A stretch of DNA of 64,000 nucleotides from Leminorella richardii (lineage in GTDB: Bacteria > Pseudomonadota > Gammaproteobacteria > Enterobacterales > Enterobacteriaceae), in the NCBI RefSeq assembly GCF_900478135.1, contig NZ_LS483470.1, forward strand, positions 3,912,275 to 3,976,274, read 5' to 3'. Shown here piece after piece: positions 16,844-26,259 of this stretch; the stretch's first letter is position 1, and each line of letters opens with the position of its first letter. Made by a program: the position numbers and the translations under genes. The notes beneath the pieces were generated by a model that saw only the letters and a list, made by a program, of their open reading frames with translations, ran no database searches and was not told the DNA's origin.

Positions 16844-19164
16844 GAAGATTCCTTTTCGGGGGGCAAATTGGGCAGCGCCAGCGGCGACAGCAGGAAAGCC
16901 GTCAATATACCACCGCTGAGCACCAGCCCAAAGCCGGAGATGGCCTGCGTTCCGCTGGCGGCCAGCAGTCCAAAGCTAAGTTCAGTGGTAATCGCAGCCA
17001 TAAAAATGGACAGCATGGAGGTGGACGGCGTCCCCGCAGGGTTACTGAAAAACAGCGTGTAGTCCATGCCGATGCCGAGCACTAAAACCAGCGCCAGCAG
17101 CGAGAACAGGTTTAGCGTTTGGCCGCTGAACCCCAGTGCCGCAAGCCCTATGCCCAGCGATAGCAGCGTGGGGATCAGACAGCGCAGACCCTGATGCAGG
17201 CCAAATCGGAACAGGAACAGCAGGCCGACCACCGCAACGGTGACCATCAGAATGGTCGTCAGGTGCTGTCGGTAGGTAGAAAACAGCGTGGAAAATTCGC
17301 TGTGTTTGTCCACCCAAACCACGCCAGCCTGAGTATTGGCAATATGCCGCAGCGCGTCGGGTTGAGTGACACCGTTAACCGGAACAAGCACCGCAGAGTG
17401 CCCATCCGGCAGGCTTAGCCACAGCAATTTCCAGCCTTCACTGGCCGGGCTTTGCAGCCAGTCATTCAGGGATGTTGGGGTATTTTCCAGCGGCGTAAAT
17501 TGAGCGGGAAGCCCAACGTCCTGAAGCTTTTTGACTATCTCGGGAGCGCGCTGGTTGATTAGCGCAATGTTGTCGAGCTGCCGCCTGTCTGATGAAAAAG
17601 GCAGCCGACGATAGCCCTGTAGCGCCCCGTCCTGCTGGGCGGTTTCCAGCGCGCTGTCGAAGGCCTCCAGCCGCTGTAGCGTTTGCTGCGTTGAGTCACC
17701 GAAGACCATAAACCACTTTTGGTCACTGTGCTGGCCAGTCAGGGCGGCAATTTTCTTTTCCTGCTGCTGAAACTCAGGAGGCAGGGTTTGCAGCTTGCGA
17801 ATATCGTCATCAACGCGAAGCTGAGAGACGCCAATAGCGGTAATCGCCAGCGCCAGCAGCGGAATGCCAAAGCGAACGCTGCGCTGGTAGCGCCACCCGT
17901 CCAGCCAGCGGGAAAAAAACGCCGGGCGAAGATGGGGGCGAACGCGCAAATGGCGGGAAAGCGCTGGGTACCAGCAGACGACCGTCAGGAATGCACCGCT
18001 GAGCCCGGCGGCGGCAAAAATAGCCAACTGCTGTAGTCCAGGGAACGGGGCGATAAAGAGCAGCAGATAGGCCACTGCGCTGGATAAGACCGCCAGCACC
18101 AGCGCCGGAAACAGCTTCTTCATGCTGGTAAGTCCGCTCTCTTCGTCGCCGTGGATCAGCCGCTCGGTCAGGTAGTGCAGCGCGTAGTCGATAGAAATGC
18201 CCACCACGCTGGTGCTCATTACCAGCGTCATCACGTGTATTTCACCGAATAGGGCAAAAACCGCCACGCTGCCGCACAGGGCGCCGACGGTCAGGGAAAG
18301 CAGGGTGAGCCAGAGGGGCTTTAGAGAACGAAAAACAAACAAAATCAGCAGGATAATGCCTAGGCCTGATACAGTGCCGATGGTCGAAATATCGTTCTGA
18401 GCCTGCTGGCTGGCGTAGTCGCTGTAAAACAGCGTGCCGCGCTGCAACACTTCAGTGCCGGGCCACTTTTCTTCCAGCTGCTTTTTCAGCGCGCTAAGCT
18501 GCTCTACCGTCTGGCGAGCGCTTTGAATATCGTACGATGAGGCGTTTAGTTCTCCGCGAATGAGGAACCAGACTTTCCCCTGCTCGTCGCGGCTGACGAG
18601 CCAGCCGTCGCTGAGGGTGAGCGGACCGCCGCTAAGCTTCTGCCCTATCTGTGCGGCGCGCATGGTTAGCAGGGGATCGTTGCCGAGCTCAACGGCGCTG
18701 ACGCCGGCAAACGGCGAGTAAACCTGACTGAGCACCCAGTCTGCCTGCGCTGACGGTGAGGCATTCAGGCGCTCGCGGGTGGCATCGTCAAGCAGCGCGT
18801 AGCGGTGTTCAAAGTAGAACTTTCCCCAGGCCTGCTGGCGCTCAGAGTCCATACTGCCAGTGATGTCGCGCAGGGCACTCATTTGCTGAAGCTGCTGTTG
18901 CCACCAGAGCGCCGGAGCGCTGCCCGTACCGTCGGCTGGAGCAACCATCCAGACCAGCTGGCGGTCGAGCCGCTGATTAAACCCGGCCTCCAGTTCTGGC
19001 GGTACGTTTTGCGCGTGCTGGTTTGGCAGCAGCGCCATAACGCTGCTGTTAAGCCGGCTATCCGGCAGGATTACAACCAGCGCAGCCAGCAGGGCGATAA
19101 CGCAGGCTAGCCATCCCAGCGCCAGTCGACGGTGTATCTCAGGGCGAAAAATAGCGTTTTTCAT
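16840..19164 (-). CDS. apeM: Aryl polyene exporter ApeM, MMPL/RND family
   Basis: A 774-aa inner-membrane transporter with two copies of a membrane segment plus large periplasmic loop, typical of MMPL/HAE3 proteins. The first bundle has STIGTVSGLGIILLILFVF and the SSTVVGISIDYALHYLTER-like text SVVGISIDYALHYL; the second has LVLGIGMDYTLFF. Both carry the conserved Asp-Tyr pair. It probably moves the finished aryl polyene lipid out of the inner membrane, though direct evidence in the sequence is limited to family. Overlaps apeL by 26 bases. Confidence 0.85.
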   Translation of the reverse strand: MKNAIFRPEIHRRLALGWLACVIALLAALVVILPDSRLNSSVMALLPNQHAQNVPPELEAGFNQRLDRQLVWMVAPADGTGSAPALWWQQQLQQMSALRDITGSMDSERQQAWGKFYFEHRYALLDDATRERLNASPSAQADWVLSQVYSPFAGVSAVELGNDPLLTMRAAQIGQKLSGGPLTLSDGWLVSRDEQGKVWFLIRGELNASSYDIQSARQTVEQLSALKKQLEEKWPGTEVLQRGTLFYSDYASQQAQNDISTIGTVSGLGIILLILFVFRSLKPLWLTLLSLTVGALCGSVAVFALFGEIHVMTLVMSTSVVGISIDYALHYLTERLIHGDEESGLTSMKKLFPALVLAVLSSAVAYLLLFIAPFPGLQQLAIFAAAGLSGAFLTVVCWYPALSRHLRVRPHLRPAFFSRWLDGWRYQRSVRFGIPLLALAITAIGVSQLRVDDDIRKLQTLPPEFQQQEKKIAALTGQHSDQKWFMVFGDSTQQTLQRLEAFDSALETAQQDGALQGYRRLPFSSDRRQLDNIALINQRAPEIVKKLQDVGLPAQFTPLENTPTSLNDWLQSPASEGWKLLWLSLPDGHSAVLVPVNGVTQPDALRHIANTQAGVVWVDKHSEFSTLFSTYRQHLTTILMVTVAVVGLLFLFRFGLHQGLRCLIPTLLSLGIGLAALGFSGQTLNLFSLLALVLVLGIGMDYTLFFSNPAGTPSTSMLSIFMAAITTELSFGLLAASGTQAISGFGLVLSGGILTAFLLSPLALPNLPPEKESS

Positions 19165-19765
19165 CGGGGGTTAGCGCGTCTGGCTTAGTTTTCTGGTTGA
19201 AGAAGCGAATGTGTGTGCCGTCTCCCTGCATATCCTCAATGCGAATTTCATCAAGAAATTCAGCGCCGTTCAGCGAGATGCTGCGAAACAGTTTGTTGAG
19301 CGGCATTGTCGTAGGCTGTAGATCCAAACGCCAGCGCTGTTGGCCGAGGTCGCTAAACGACAGGGTAAAGTTTTGCTCAAGGGTTTGGCGATCGGCGTGA
19401 AACAGAGCGGTCAGCAGAGAGTTGAACTGAAACATCTGCGGGTGGCTCTGGGCGGTGACAACCTGCGGCGCTTGGCCGGATATGCGCTGCTCCATTTTGG
19501 TATCGGTCATCAGCATGGTCATAGCGAACGGTGCGCTTTGATTCCAGACCAGGCCTTTTTCCGGCGCGATAAGCAGATTGCCGCTGGATTTCAGGGGCTG
19601 AGACATGCCGCTGATGGTACGCTGTTGCTCAAACTGGGCGCGCAGAAGGGTATTTTGAGAAAAACGCTGCTGTAGATCGTCCAATGTGACCGCATGGGCA
19701 ATGAACGGCATGCTGATTGCCGCCGCACAGAGGACGGCGAAGCCAAGGCGTAAGGCGCGCATCAT
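19139..19765 (-). CDS. apeL: LolA-like periplasmic carrier ApeL
   Basis: A 208-aa secreted protein with a signal peptide (LGFAVLCAAAISMPFIAHA) and the LolA/LolB-like core (LDDLQQRFSQNTLLRAQFEQ, then LLIAPEKGLVWNQSAPF). Family members bind hydrophobic molecules in a half-barrel, so it may carry the polyene lipid across the periplasm between ApeM and ApeN. Starts Met-Met; overlaps apeK by 4 bases. Confidence 0.82.
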   Translation of the reverse strand: MMRALRLGFAVLCAAAISMPFIAHAVTLDDLQQRFSQNTLLRAQFEQQRTISGMSQPLKSSGNLLIAPEKGLVWNQSAPFAMTMLMTDTKMEQRISGQAPQVVTAQSHPQMFQFNSLLTALFHADRQTLEQNFTLSFSDLGQQRWRLDLQPTTMPLNKLFRSISLNGAEFLDEIRIEDMQGDGTHIRFFNQKTKPDALTPDEKRYFSP

Positions 19766-20193
19766 AATGGACTGACTCCCAGTTTTTCAAACAGAACGGC
19801 GGGGCTGACAAAGCACATCTCGCCGCTTTTCTCCTCTACGGCTACCTGAATGGTGTAGCCCTTAGTGGTTTTTTTGCCGCTTTGGGAGTCAGTAATCAGG
19901 TAGTCAATGCGCAGGCGGTTTTCATACTCCGTCAGCGTTGCCTGAACCCGAATGCGCTGTTCGAACAGTAAAGGAGAAATGTACTTTACGCGGGTATCGA
20001 TAATCGGCCAAACGTAGCCGGAGGCTTTCATTTGTCGATAGCCGTAGTCGAACTGCTTGAGCAGCGCTTCTCGCGCGATTTCAAAATAGCGGAAGTAGTT
20101 ACCGTGCCAGACAACGCCCATAGCGTCAGCGTCGTGAAAAGGCACCGTAAGCTCCACGTCGACCGAAGAGCGGGGATCCTGTTTAAGCGTCAT
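19762..20193 (-). CDS. apeK: Acyl thioesterase ApeK (4HBT hotdog fold)
   Basis: A 143-aa YbgC-like thioesterase. The active-site region VPFHDADAMGVVWHGNYFRY has the typical Asp for this subfamily. It would release or edit acyl chains from ACP in the cluster. Overlaps apeL by 4 bases and the upstream apeJ by 11. Confidence 0.85.
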   Translation of the reverse strand: MTLKQDPRSSVDVELTVPFHDADAMGVVWHGNYFRYFEIAREALLKQFDYGYRQMKASGYVWPIIDTRVKYISPLLFEQRIRVQATLTEYENRLRIDYLITDSQSGKKTTKGYTIQVAVEEKSGEMCFVSPAVLFEKLGVSPL

Positions 20194-21925
20194 GGCGGCG
20201 GTGTGGCTCCTTGTTCTTTTGCGGGGCGTTTTTCTGCGGCGAATTCAGCCGCCAAAAGTCGTAAAAATTAAACCAGTCTAGCGGCGAGCTCAGGCAGTAG
20301 TGCTCCAGACGCTGGGCATAGCGCTCAATGGTTTCCTGCAGGGCCTGCTGGCGCTCTGCTCTGGGAAGCACTAGCGGGTTAGCAAAGGGCTCAAAATGAA
20401 TGCGGAATTTTCCGTTAGGCTTGAGGCCGAACATCAGGTAAACGGGGCAGCGCAGCACGGACGCCAGAATAAACGGCCCCTGCGGGAACGGCGCCGGGTA
20501 GCCGAGAAAGTCAGCCCAAACCAGTCTTTGGTCTCTATCGCTGTGCGCCACGCCGATGGGAGTACGGTCACCAACGATAGCCACCCACTCGCCGTCGTCC
20601 AGCTTTTGCTTTAACAAAATGGCCGTGTCGGGCCCTAAATTGTCTACCTGAATCAGGTTGACGTTTGAACGGGGGTTGACCTCATTCATCACCTGATTAA
20701 AACGGGCGGCGTGCTGGGTGAAGACCAGCGCGTTGATTTTGACGTCGAAAGAGAGCTCGCCCAGCGCTCGGCAGACTTCCAAATCCCCTAAGTGAGAGCC
20801 GAGAATCAGGGTGCCCTGTTTGCTGCTCATCTGCTCTAGGCAGGCCAGCCTATCGGGAAAGTCGACCTGTTCAAGGCGGATATCCCCGAGCCAGCAGGCC
20901 AGCTTGTCCAGCATGGCTTCGCCAAAGCGCATAAAGTGGCGGTAGCTGGTCAGGTTTGCCGGTAGCTGCACGCCTTTGTGCCGTGCGGTGTCTTTCAGGC
21001 GATCCAGATACCGTTCAGACTCTTTACGTTGCCGTACCCCGGTCAGCCAGTAAAAGCCGATCACCGGATAAAGCAGCAGATTAAACGCGCTGCGGCCAAA
21101 GAGGCGGTAGGTTTTTACCATTAGGCGAATGCCCCACAGCCCTTTGCGTTCGCTGGTTTCTGACCAGTGGGTTTGGCGATTGAAGCGGCGGGCAATGAGG
21201 CTCGGCATTCTTGGCAGCATGGAGAGAAACAGGCGAGTGTGCATCCATGAAATGCGCAGGTTGTCGCGCCAGACGTCAAAGTGAGACACGCCGTTTTCCG
21301 GGTAAATCACCTTAGTGGGCACGAAGCGGGACGCTGTGCCTTCCCAGTAAAGCCTGACCATGATTTCAGTGTCGAAATCCATGCGCTGCCCTAGAGCCAC
21401 TCGATCAGCGAGGCTTAACACTTCGGCAATGGGATAAACCCGAAAGCCGCACATGCTGTCGCGAATGGAGAGCGACAGCGTTTCAATCCAAACCCAGACG
21501 TGAGTAATGTAGCGGGAATAGAGTCGGGATTTCGGCACGCTGTCGTCGTAGATCGGCTGGCCGGAAATAATCTCGTGAGGGTGGCTGTGCGCCTCAGCAA
21601 GAAGGCGCGGCACGTCGTCCAGAAAGTGTTGCCCGTCAGCATCGACCTGTAGGCCGTGGCTGTAGCCCAAACGCGCGGCTTCGCGCAGGCCGCTCAGCAC
21701 TGCGCCGCCCTTTCCCTGATTGTGCGGGTGGCGAACCAGCGTCACCCAGCTATAGGCTTGGCCGATCCTGTCTAGCTCGTCGGCGGTGTCTTTTTGGCTG
21801 CCGTCGTCAACGATAATGCAGTGCAGCGAAAAGGTCTCCAGCTGTTGCAGCACGCCGTCCATTGTCGAACCGTGGTTATAGCAGGGAACGACTAGGCAGG
21901 GATTAAACGCGTTTTCTACAGGCAT
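20183..21925 (-). CDS. apeJ: Fused glycosyltransferase-acyltransferase ApeJ
   Basis: A 580-aa two-domain protein. Residues about 8-240 form a family 2 glycosyltransferase (VVPCYNHGSTM, IIVDDGS, DADGQH). Residues about 290-560 form a LpxL/HtrB-like lysophospholipid acyltransferase with the H(X4)E motif in LGSHLGDLEV. In APE clusters this enzyme is thought to build the sugar/lipid anchor of the polyene. A hydrophobic stretch between the domains (AFNLLLYPVIGFYWL) suggests membrane contact. Overlaps apeI by 10 bases. Confidence 0.87.
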   Translation of the reverse strand: MPVENAFNPCLVVPCYNHGSTMDGVLQQLETFSLHCIIVDDGSQKDTADELDRIGQAYSWVTLVRHPHNQGKGGAVLSGLREAARLGYSHGLQVDADGQHFLDDVPRLLAEAHSHPHEIISGQPIYDDSVPKSRLYSRYITHVWVWIETLSLSIRDSMCGFRVYPIAEVLSLADRVALGQRMDFDTEIMVRLYWEGTASRFVPTKVIYPENGVSHFDVWRDNLRISWMHTRLFLSMLPRMPSLIARRFNRQTHWSETSERKGLWGIRLMVKTYRLFGRSAFNLLLYPVIGFYWLTGVRQRKESERYLDRLKDTARHKGVQLPANLTSYRHFMRFGEAMLDKLACWLGDIRLEQVDFPDRLACLEQMSSKQGTLILGSHLGDLEVCRALGELSFDVKINALVFTQHAARFNQVMNEVNPRSNVNLIQVDNLGPDTAILLKQKLDDGEWVAIVGDRTPIGVAHSDRDQRLVWADFLGYPAPFPQGPFILASVLRCPVYLMFGLKPNGKFRIHFEPFANPLVLPRAERQQALQETIERYAQRLEHYCLSSPLDWFNFYDFWRLNSPQKNAPQKNKEPHRRHDA

Positions 21926-22257
21926 AGGTCAATCCTGCCGCTGCTGGCGATCGCGTCCTGACAGCGATACTGAAAGCTTAATCGGCCCTTTTCTTCATCC
22001 CAAGAGAGCGTCAGCACGACGCTTTCGCCGGGAAACAGAGGGCGTTGGAATTTAACGACGTCGATGCCTGAAAAGCGGCGGTTTAGGGCGAATGCCTCGG
22101 TAGCGTAGTGTACCGCCCAGTGGATTTGGGTCACGCCGGGCAGCAGGGCCTGTTGCGGAAAATGCCCCTTAAACCAGAAAAGCTCGGGCGACAGCGTCAG
22201 GCAAAACGTGGCGCTGCTGTGTTCCAGACTTCGGCCGGTTTCTTCTGGCAGCATCAT
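21916..22257 (-). CDS. apeI: Aryl polyene dehydratase ApeI
   Basis: A 113-aa hotdog-fold protein related to FabA/FabZ dehydratases: FWFKGHFPQQALLPGVTQIHW is the FabZ-type HFP active-site loop. It is shorter than stand-alone FabZ. It would pair with ApeP in dehydration during polyene synthesis. Starts Met-Met and overlaps apeH by 4 bases. Confidence 0.85.
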   Translation of the reverse strand: MMLPEETGRSLEHSSATFCLTLSPELFWFKGHFPQQALLPGVTQIHWAVHYATEAFALNRRFSGIDVVKFQRPLFPGESVVLTLSWDEEKGRLSFQYRCQDAIASSGRIDLCL

Positions 22258-23636
22258 AAAAACAGCTCCTGTAGTTCGCCGTAGGCTCTCTTACTCTGTG
22301 AGTTGATGGGAATGGCGCTAATGATACGCCAACGCCGCGGGATAGCGACCGGCTCAAGCCATTCTCTTATCGACTGGCGAAGTTCGTTTATCAGAGCGCT
22401 ATCTCCGATTTGCTGCTTTCGCTGCTCTCCTGACTCTGTCAGCACAATGGCGGCGGCCAGCACGACTCTTCTATCCTGCGTCAGGGGCAGAACGGCGGCG
22501 TCGAGAACGCTGTCGAGGGATATCAGGCGCTGTTCCACATCGGTGAGCGACAGGCGTTTCTCTTCAATTTTGACGATTCGGTCTTTACGACCGAGAAGAT
22601 GAAAACCGTCCGGATGCAGTTCGATAAGATCGTGAATGGTCTCGCCAGCATCATCGCTAAACAGCGGTGAATCCACGCTGATGGTACCGTCTTCTTGTTG
22701 ACGAACGATGACACCCTCTAGCGGTGACCACGAACTGGTCGTCTGGCGCTGGCTACGCGTAGCAATAACGCCGGTTTCACTGGTGCCGTAAATTTCATGG
22801 GGTAGCGTGCTCAGGCAGCGATTGACGAGCTGTGCCTCTTCAAACGCAAGCGGGCCACCGGCGCTGAAAATCAGCGCACAGGAAAGCGTTGGTAGTGTCG
22901 GGTCGAGGCGTTTCAGATAGGCCGGACTGGCGATCAGCGTCAGCGGGCGTGAACACAAAGGGTGAAGCTGTTCGTGATACTCGGTAAGCCGGGCGTTAAA
23001 CGGCAAACCCAGACACAGGGGAAGCAAAATGCGAAACGTCAGGCCGTAGAGGTGCTGGTGGGTTACGGTGGCGGCAATGCGGGTACCCGACAGTGTTTTG
23101 CCCCAGCGGCGCGCTAGCAGCTCGCTCTCTTCTTCTAATAGTGCAATGGATTTGCGAATCGCTTTTGGCTGGCCGGTAGAGCCGGAGGTAAACAAAATAA
23201 CGTAGGCATCTTGAGGCCAGGGCGGCAGTACGGCATTGGCGGTTTCGCTTTGTCGCGATGAAGGCGACAGCCAGAGGGTCGGTGCGCCGATCTGGAGCGG
23301 GAGATCGGTTAACAGACCGTCAAAATCACCCTGCTGGTGCTGCTCCTGAAGCTGTTTTTGGCGCAGGTGCCCGGGAATAACAGGGGTTTTCCCACTGTAG
23401 ATTAACGCCAGCAGTGCGGCGGTAAACAGGTAGCTGTCTTCAAAGCAGACTGCCCAGCGGTCTCCCGGTAAAAAGCGCAGCTGGCGGTACAGCGTTTTGA
23501 CATAAAGACGCAGGTTTGACAGCGTCAGCGTCTCAACACTGCGCCAGGCAATGGGCGTGTCATAGGGACGGCTGGCGCTAAGGACGTCGCTCAGTCGCAG
23601 CGCGAGCCGCGGCGAAGCCGTGTTCTGATTATCCAT
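22254..23636 (-). CDS. apeH: Aryl starter-unit AMP ligase ApeH
   Basis: An ANL-family adenylate-forming enzyme of 460 aa, which activates the aromatic starter acid (4-hydroxybenzoate type in known APE systems) and loads it on an ACP. The P-loop VILFTSGSTGQPKAIRK lies near residue 147, EIYGTSETG is the adenylation motif and LLGRKDRIVKIEEKRLS is the hinge. The terminal Lys region (INSQSKRAYGEL) supplies the catalytic Lys. Its start lies 46 bases inside apeG. Confidence 0.88.
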   Translation of the reverse strand: MDNQNTASPRLALRLSDVLSASRPYDTPIAWRSVETLTLSNLRLYVKTLYRQLRFLPGDRWAVCFEDSYLFTAALLALIYSGKTPVIPGHLRQKQLQEQHQQGDFDGLLTDLPLQIGAPTLWLSPSSRQSETANAVLPPWPQDAYVILFTSGSTGQPKAIRKSIALLEEESELLARRWGKTLSGTRIAATVTHQHLYGLTFRILLPLCLGLPFNARLTEYHEQLHPLCSRPLTLIASPAYLKRLDPTLPTLSCALIFSAGGPLAFEEAQLVNRCLSTLPHEIYGTSETGVIATRSQRQTTSSWSPLEGVIVRQQEDGTISVDSPLFSDDAGETIHDLIELHPDGFHLLGRKDRIVKIEEKRLSLTDVEQRLISLDSVLDAAVLPLTQDRRVVLAAAIVLTESGEQRKQQIGDSALINELRQSIREWLEPVAIPRRWRIISAIPINSQSKRAYGELQELFL

Positions 23637-24190
23637 TCAACACCCATTAATAGTCCCATTAAAAAGTAGCTTATTGCGCCGTTGTACATCGTCCATATTT
23701 CTATGTCGCCGTAAAGGCAGGTGAAAAGCGCCGCGCTGCCGTTAAAAATAAAAAATATGCACCAAGCAATGGTGACACTGCGCGTGTAGCGAACGCCGTC
23801 CGGCGGCAGGTCAGGCTCGGTGAGCCTAGCCAGTCGCTCAACCAGAGTCGGCGGCCTGAACAGCGACAGGCCAAACAGCGCTAGCAGCAGAACGTTGACG
23901 GCAACCGGGTAGTAAAGCAGCCAGTGATTCTGCTTGAGCAGCAGGCTGGCGAGCGCAAGAAGAATACCCAGCGCGGCAAACGCCTTCATCAGCCAAGTCA
24001 ACTGGCGGACTTTGCCGCGGGCAAGTATCAAACGAACAGTGAAAAGCACTATCAGCAGGGGTGCCAAAACGGTGGAACCCCAATAGCTGAGCCCAAAATA
24101 GACCGCAAACGGATAGCCAATAATGGCGATGACGGTCAAAGCCTGAAGAACGACGACCGTGCGAAACGGTGCCTTCTGGGTGCTTTTCAT
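23591..24190 (-). CDS. apeG: Membrane protein ApeG (COG4648-like)
   Basis: A 199-aa integral membrane protein with about five to six hydrophobic segments (VVVLQALTVIAIIGYPFAVY, STVLAPLLIVLFTVRLIL, AALGILLALASLL and others). The pattern VTIAWCIFFIFNGSAALF occurs in the family. Function in APE synthesis is unknown to me. I start at the ATG at 24190 rather than the TTG three bases earlier. Lies 17 bases after apeF. Confidence 0.78.
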   Translation of the reverse strand: MKSTQKAPFRTVVVLQALTVIAIIGYPFAVYFGLSYWGSTVLAPLLIVLFTVRLILARGKVRQLTWLMKAFAALGILLALASLLLKQNHWLLYYPVAVNVLLLALFGLSLFRPPTLVERLARLTEPDLPPDGVRYTRSVTIAWCIFFIFNGSAALFTCLYGDIEIWTMYNGAISYFLMGLLMGVEWIIRTRLRRGSRCD

Positions 24191-24207
24191 CAAATGGACG
24201 GTCGAGC

Positions 24208-24462
24208 CTAGCCGTTTTTCTTTTGCAGCAGGAGATCGATAGCGTTAACGACGTCTTCAACTGTACGGACTGACTTGAACATTTCCGGATTGATTTTTTC
24301 ACCGGTCATTTTTTGCAGATGTACAACCAGATCCACGGCGTCGATGCTATCAAGTTCTAGATCCTCGTAGAGCTTGGCCTCCAGAGTGATATCGTCAGCG
24401 TCGACTTCAAACAGCTTAACGATAATAGCTTTGATTTCTTGAAAGATTTGTTGCTTGTCCAT
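24208..24462 (-). CDS. apeF: Acyl carrier protein ApeF
   Basis: An 84-aa acyl carrier protein. Ser39 in ELDSIDAVDLV is the phosphopantetheine site, followed by helix III and the usual acidic surface. One of two ACPs in the cluster; in studied systems one handles elongation and the other starter loading, but the sequence does not say which. Follows apeE after 18 bases. Confidence 0.9.
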   Translation of the reverse strand: MDKQQIFQEIKAIIVKLFEVDADDITLEAKLYEDLELDSIDAVDLVVHLQKMTGEKINPEMFKSVRTVEDVVNAIDLLLQKKNG

Positions 24463-24480
24463 ATTTTTGTACCCTGATAA

Positions 24481-24744
24481 TTAACGGCGCTGCGAGGCAA
24501 TGAGCCTAGAGAGTGAGGCGACGGAATAGAAGTGTTCGCGCGTATCTTCGCTTTCTGCGGAAAGCACGACGCCATAGCGGTTTTTGACAGCCAGCCCCAG
24601 CTCCAGTGCGTCAATGGAGTCCAGACCCAGACCGTCGCCAAACAGCGGCGCGTCGGCATCAATGTCGTCCGGCGTCATCCCTTCCAGATTAAGGGCTTCA
24701 ATAATCAGGGCTTTAACTTCTTTGATTAAATTTAAATCATCCAT
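24481..24744 (-). CDS. apeE: Acyl carrier protein ApeE
   Basis: An 87-aa acyl carrier protein with Ser43 in LGLDSIDALELG as the phosphopantetheine site. The ATG at 24744 is preferred over an in-frame ATG at 24756 because it overlaps apeD by only 8 bases and has GAGAAA upstream. It matches the domain start of other ACPs. Confidence 0.87.
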   Translation of the reverse strand: MDDLNLIKEVKALIIEALNLEGMTPDDIDADAPLFGDGLGLDSIDALELGLAVKNRYGVVLSAESEDTREHFYSVASLSRLIASQRR

Positions 24745-25555
24745 TATTTTTCTCATTAGTTTGAACAGGCTCCGGTACGAGCCTTTGGCTTAAAGTCTGC
24801 GTCAAACGGCGAGCGGCGATAGCCGGAGAGGCATCGCCATCAGCGATATAATCCCTTACGCATAGTTTTTCTTTAACCGCTATTTGAAACAGCGGTTTCA
24901 CAGGCGGGATATTATACCACTTTCCCCGTTTCGTCAGCATTGGCGGGTCACAATGAATCGTCACCAGACGAATGTCTACCCCGCAGCGAACCGCGACGTT
25001 GGCGGCACCGCGCTGAAGCTGCATCGGCTCATTGGGCGTGGTTCGAGTGCCCTCAGGGAAAATAAGCAGCATGCCGTTATCGTCCAGTCGCTTCTTGCAC
25101 AGCGGCAGCAGCGTTTCTGAGTCGGCGTTGGGAATGTAGCCAGCGGCCTTGATCACGCCGCGCATAAACACATTTTTTAGCAATGACTGTTTAACAATGC
25201 AGTCGCATCGCGGCATACAGGAGGCCAGAAAAACGTAGTCCAGCAGGCTGGGATGGTTGGAGACGACCAGTGTGCCCCTGTCTTCTTGAAATTTTTCAAC
25301 GCCGTCAAAGCGATAGTCGAGCACGCCAAGCGCCCGGGTTAGCCAAAGAAAAAGCCGGAAGCTGTTGCGAATACTGCCCTGAGTCAGAGACGAGCAGCGT
25401 TCAGGGTCTTTTATCGTCAGGCGAAGCGCCGTAAACCAAAGGGTCGACATCGCCAGGCCGCCTATGCCGAACAGCGCAAAGCAAAAGCCGGTCGCCGCAA
25501 TGCGCCAGATTCGGTTTAACGCTGATGAGCGAGAAGGTGACGCTATAGATTCCAT
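24737..25555 (-). CDS. apeD: Lysophospholipid-type acyltransferase ApeD
   Basis: A 272-aa PlsC-like acyltransferase with one N-terminal membrane segment (AATGFCFALFGIGGLAMSTLW), the H(X4)D motif in VVSNHPSLLDYVFL and the second block LLIFPEGTRTTP. It likely acylates the polyene or its glycerol/sugar anchor. The first ATG is at 25555; an upstream TTG would extend it by two residues. Overlaps apeC by 13 bases. Confidence 0.87.
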   Translation of the reverse strand: MESIASPSRSSALNRIWRIAATGFCFALFGIGGLAMSTLWFTALRLTIKDPERCSSLTQGSIRNSFRLFLWLTRALGVLDYRFDGVEKFQEDRGTLVVSNHPSLLDYVFLASCMPRCDCIVKQSLLKNVFMRGVIKAAGYIPNADSETLLPLCKKRLDDNGMLLIFPEGTRTTPNEPMQLQRGAANVAVRCGVDIRLVTIHCDPPMLTKRGKWYNIPPVKPLFQIAVKEKLCVRDYIADGDASPAIAARRLTQTLSQRLVPEPVQTNEKNNG

Positions 25556-26259
25556 TGCCAATCAGATACTACTCCCTTAATGATAAATGACGGTTCCTTC
25601 GTCAGGTAATGGTGCAAAAAGTCCAGCGACTGCGGCAGTTCCTGTTGAGCCTGTGCGCCGTACGGCGCTTTTTCTACCGTGCTGCACCGTAGCGCCGATC
25701 CTCGGCTAATCAGCAGACCTACTGCGTAGGCGGGCACTGTATGGACAATGTTAGCGTGATAGGCGCTGGGGACAGCGCCATCAAAGTCGACCAGCAGCAC
25801 TTTTTCTGCGCCCGCGCCAAGTATGGCCTGCGCTTCCAGCATTCCCTGCTGGAAGCCGTCTTCTCCGGCTGCCAGCGACGTGATGGGCAGCGGCGCTTTT
25901 CCACCAATGGTTAGCAGCCCGGCAGCGGCGTTATGCACCGACATTGAGAAGTCGGTAGGGGAAACGTCCTGTTGTTGGCAGAGACGTTCAATAATTTTGT
26001 AGGTTCTCTCAAGCTCGCCGTGACGGCTGATAAAAACGGCAGCGTCCGGCTGCTGTTCCAGCAACGTCATGCCCACTTCGACGCTGAGGCGACTGGGAAT
26101 GCTCATTCTGCGAGACATCATCATGGGAATGCGCGGCGTGGGCGGAAGCGGCGACAACCAGTCGTGAGGCATTCCGCTAGACCAGTGACGCCACTGCTCT
26201 TTCTCGCCAAGTCCAGGAGCGAGGGCGCACCAGTCAAGGATGCTCAGTGAAAACGTCAT
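25543..26259 (-). CDS. apeC: Ketosynthase-like chain length factor ApeC
   Basis: A 238-aa protein with only a short ketoacyl-synthase-like fold. Around the position of the active Cys the text is PITSLAAGEDGFQQG, so no catalytic Cys is present, as in chain length factors. It is the partner of ApeO in the studied systems. It is the first gene of the long minus-strand operon, which runs to the phosphopantetheinyl transferase with nearly all junctions overlapping. ATG start preceded by AAAAGG. Confidence 0.85.
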   Translation of the reverse strand: MTFSLSILDWCALAPGLGEKEQWRHWSSGMPHDWLSPLPPTPRIPMMMSRRMSIPSRLSVEVGMTLLEQQPDAAVFISRHGELERTYKIIERLCQQQDVSPTDFSMSVHNAAAGLLTIGGKAPLPITSLAAGEDGFQQGMLEAQAILGAGAEKVLLVDFDGAVPSAYHANIVHTVPAYAVGLLISRGSALRCSTVEKAPYGAQAQQELPQSLDFLHHYLTKEPSFIIKGVVSDWQWNL

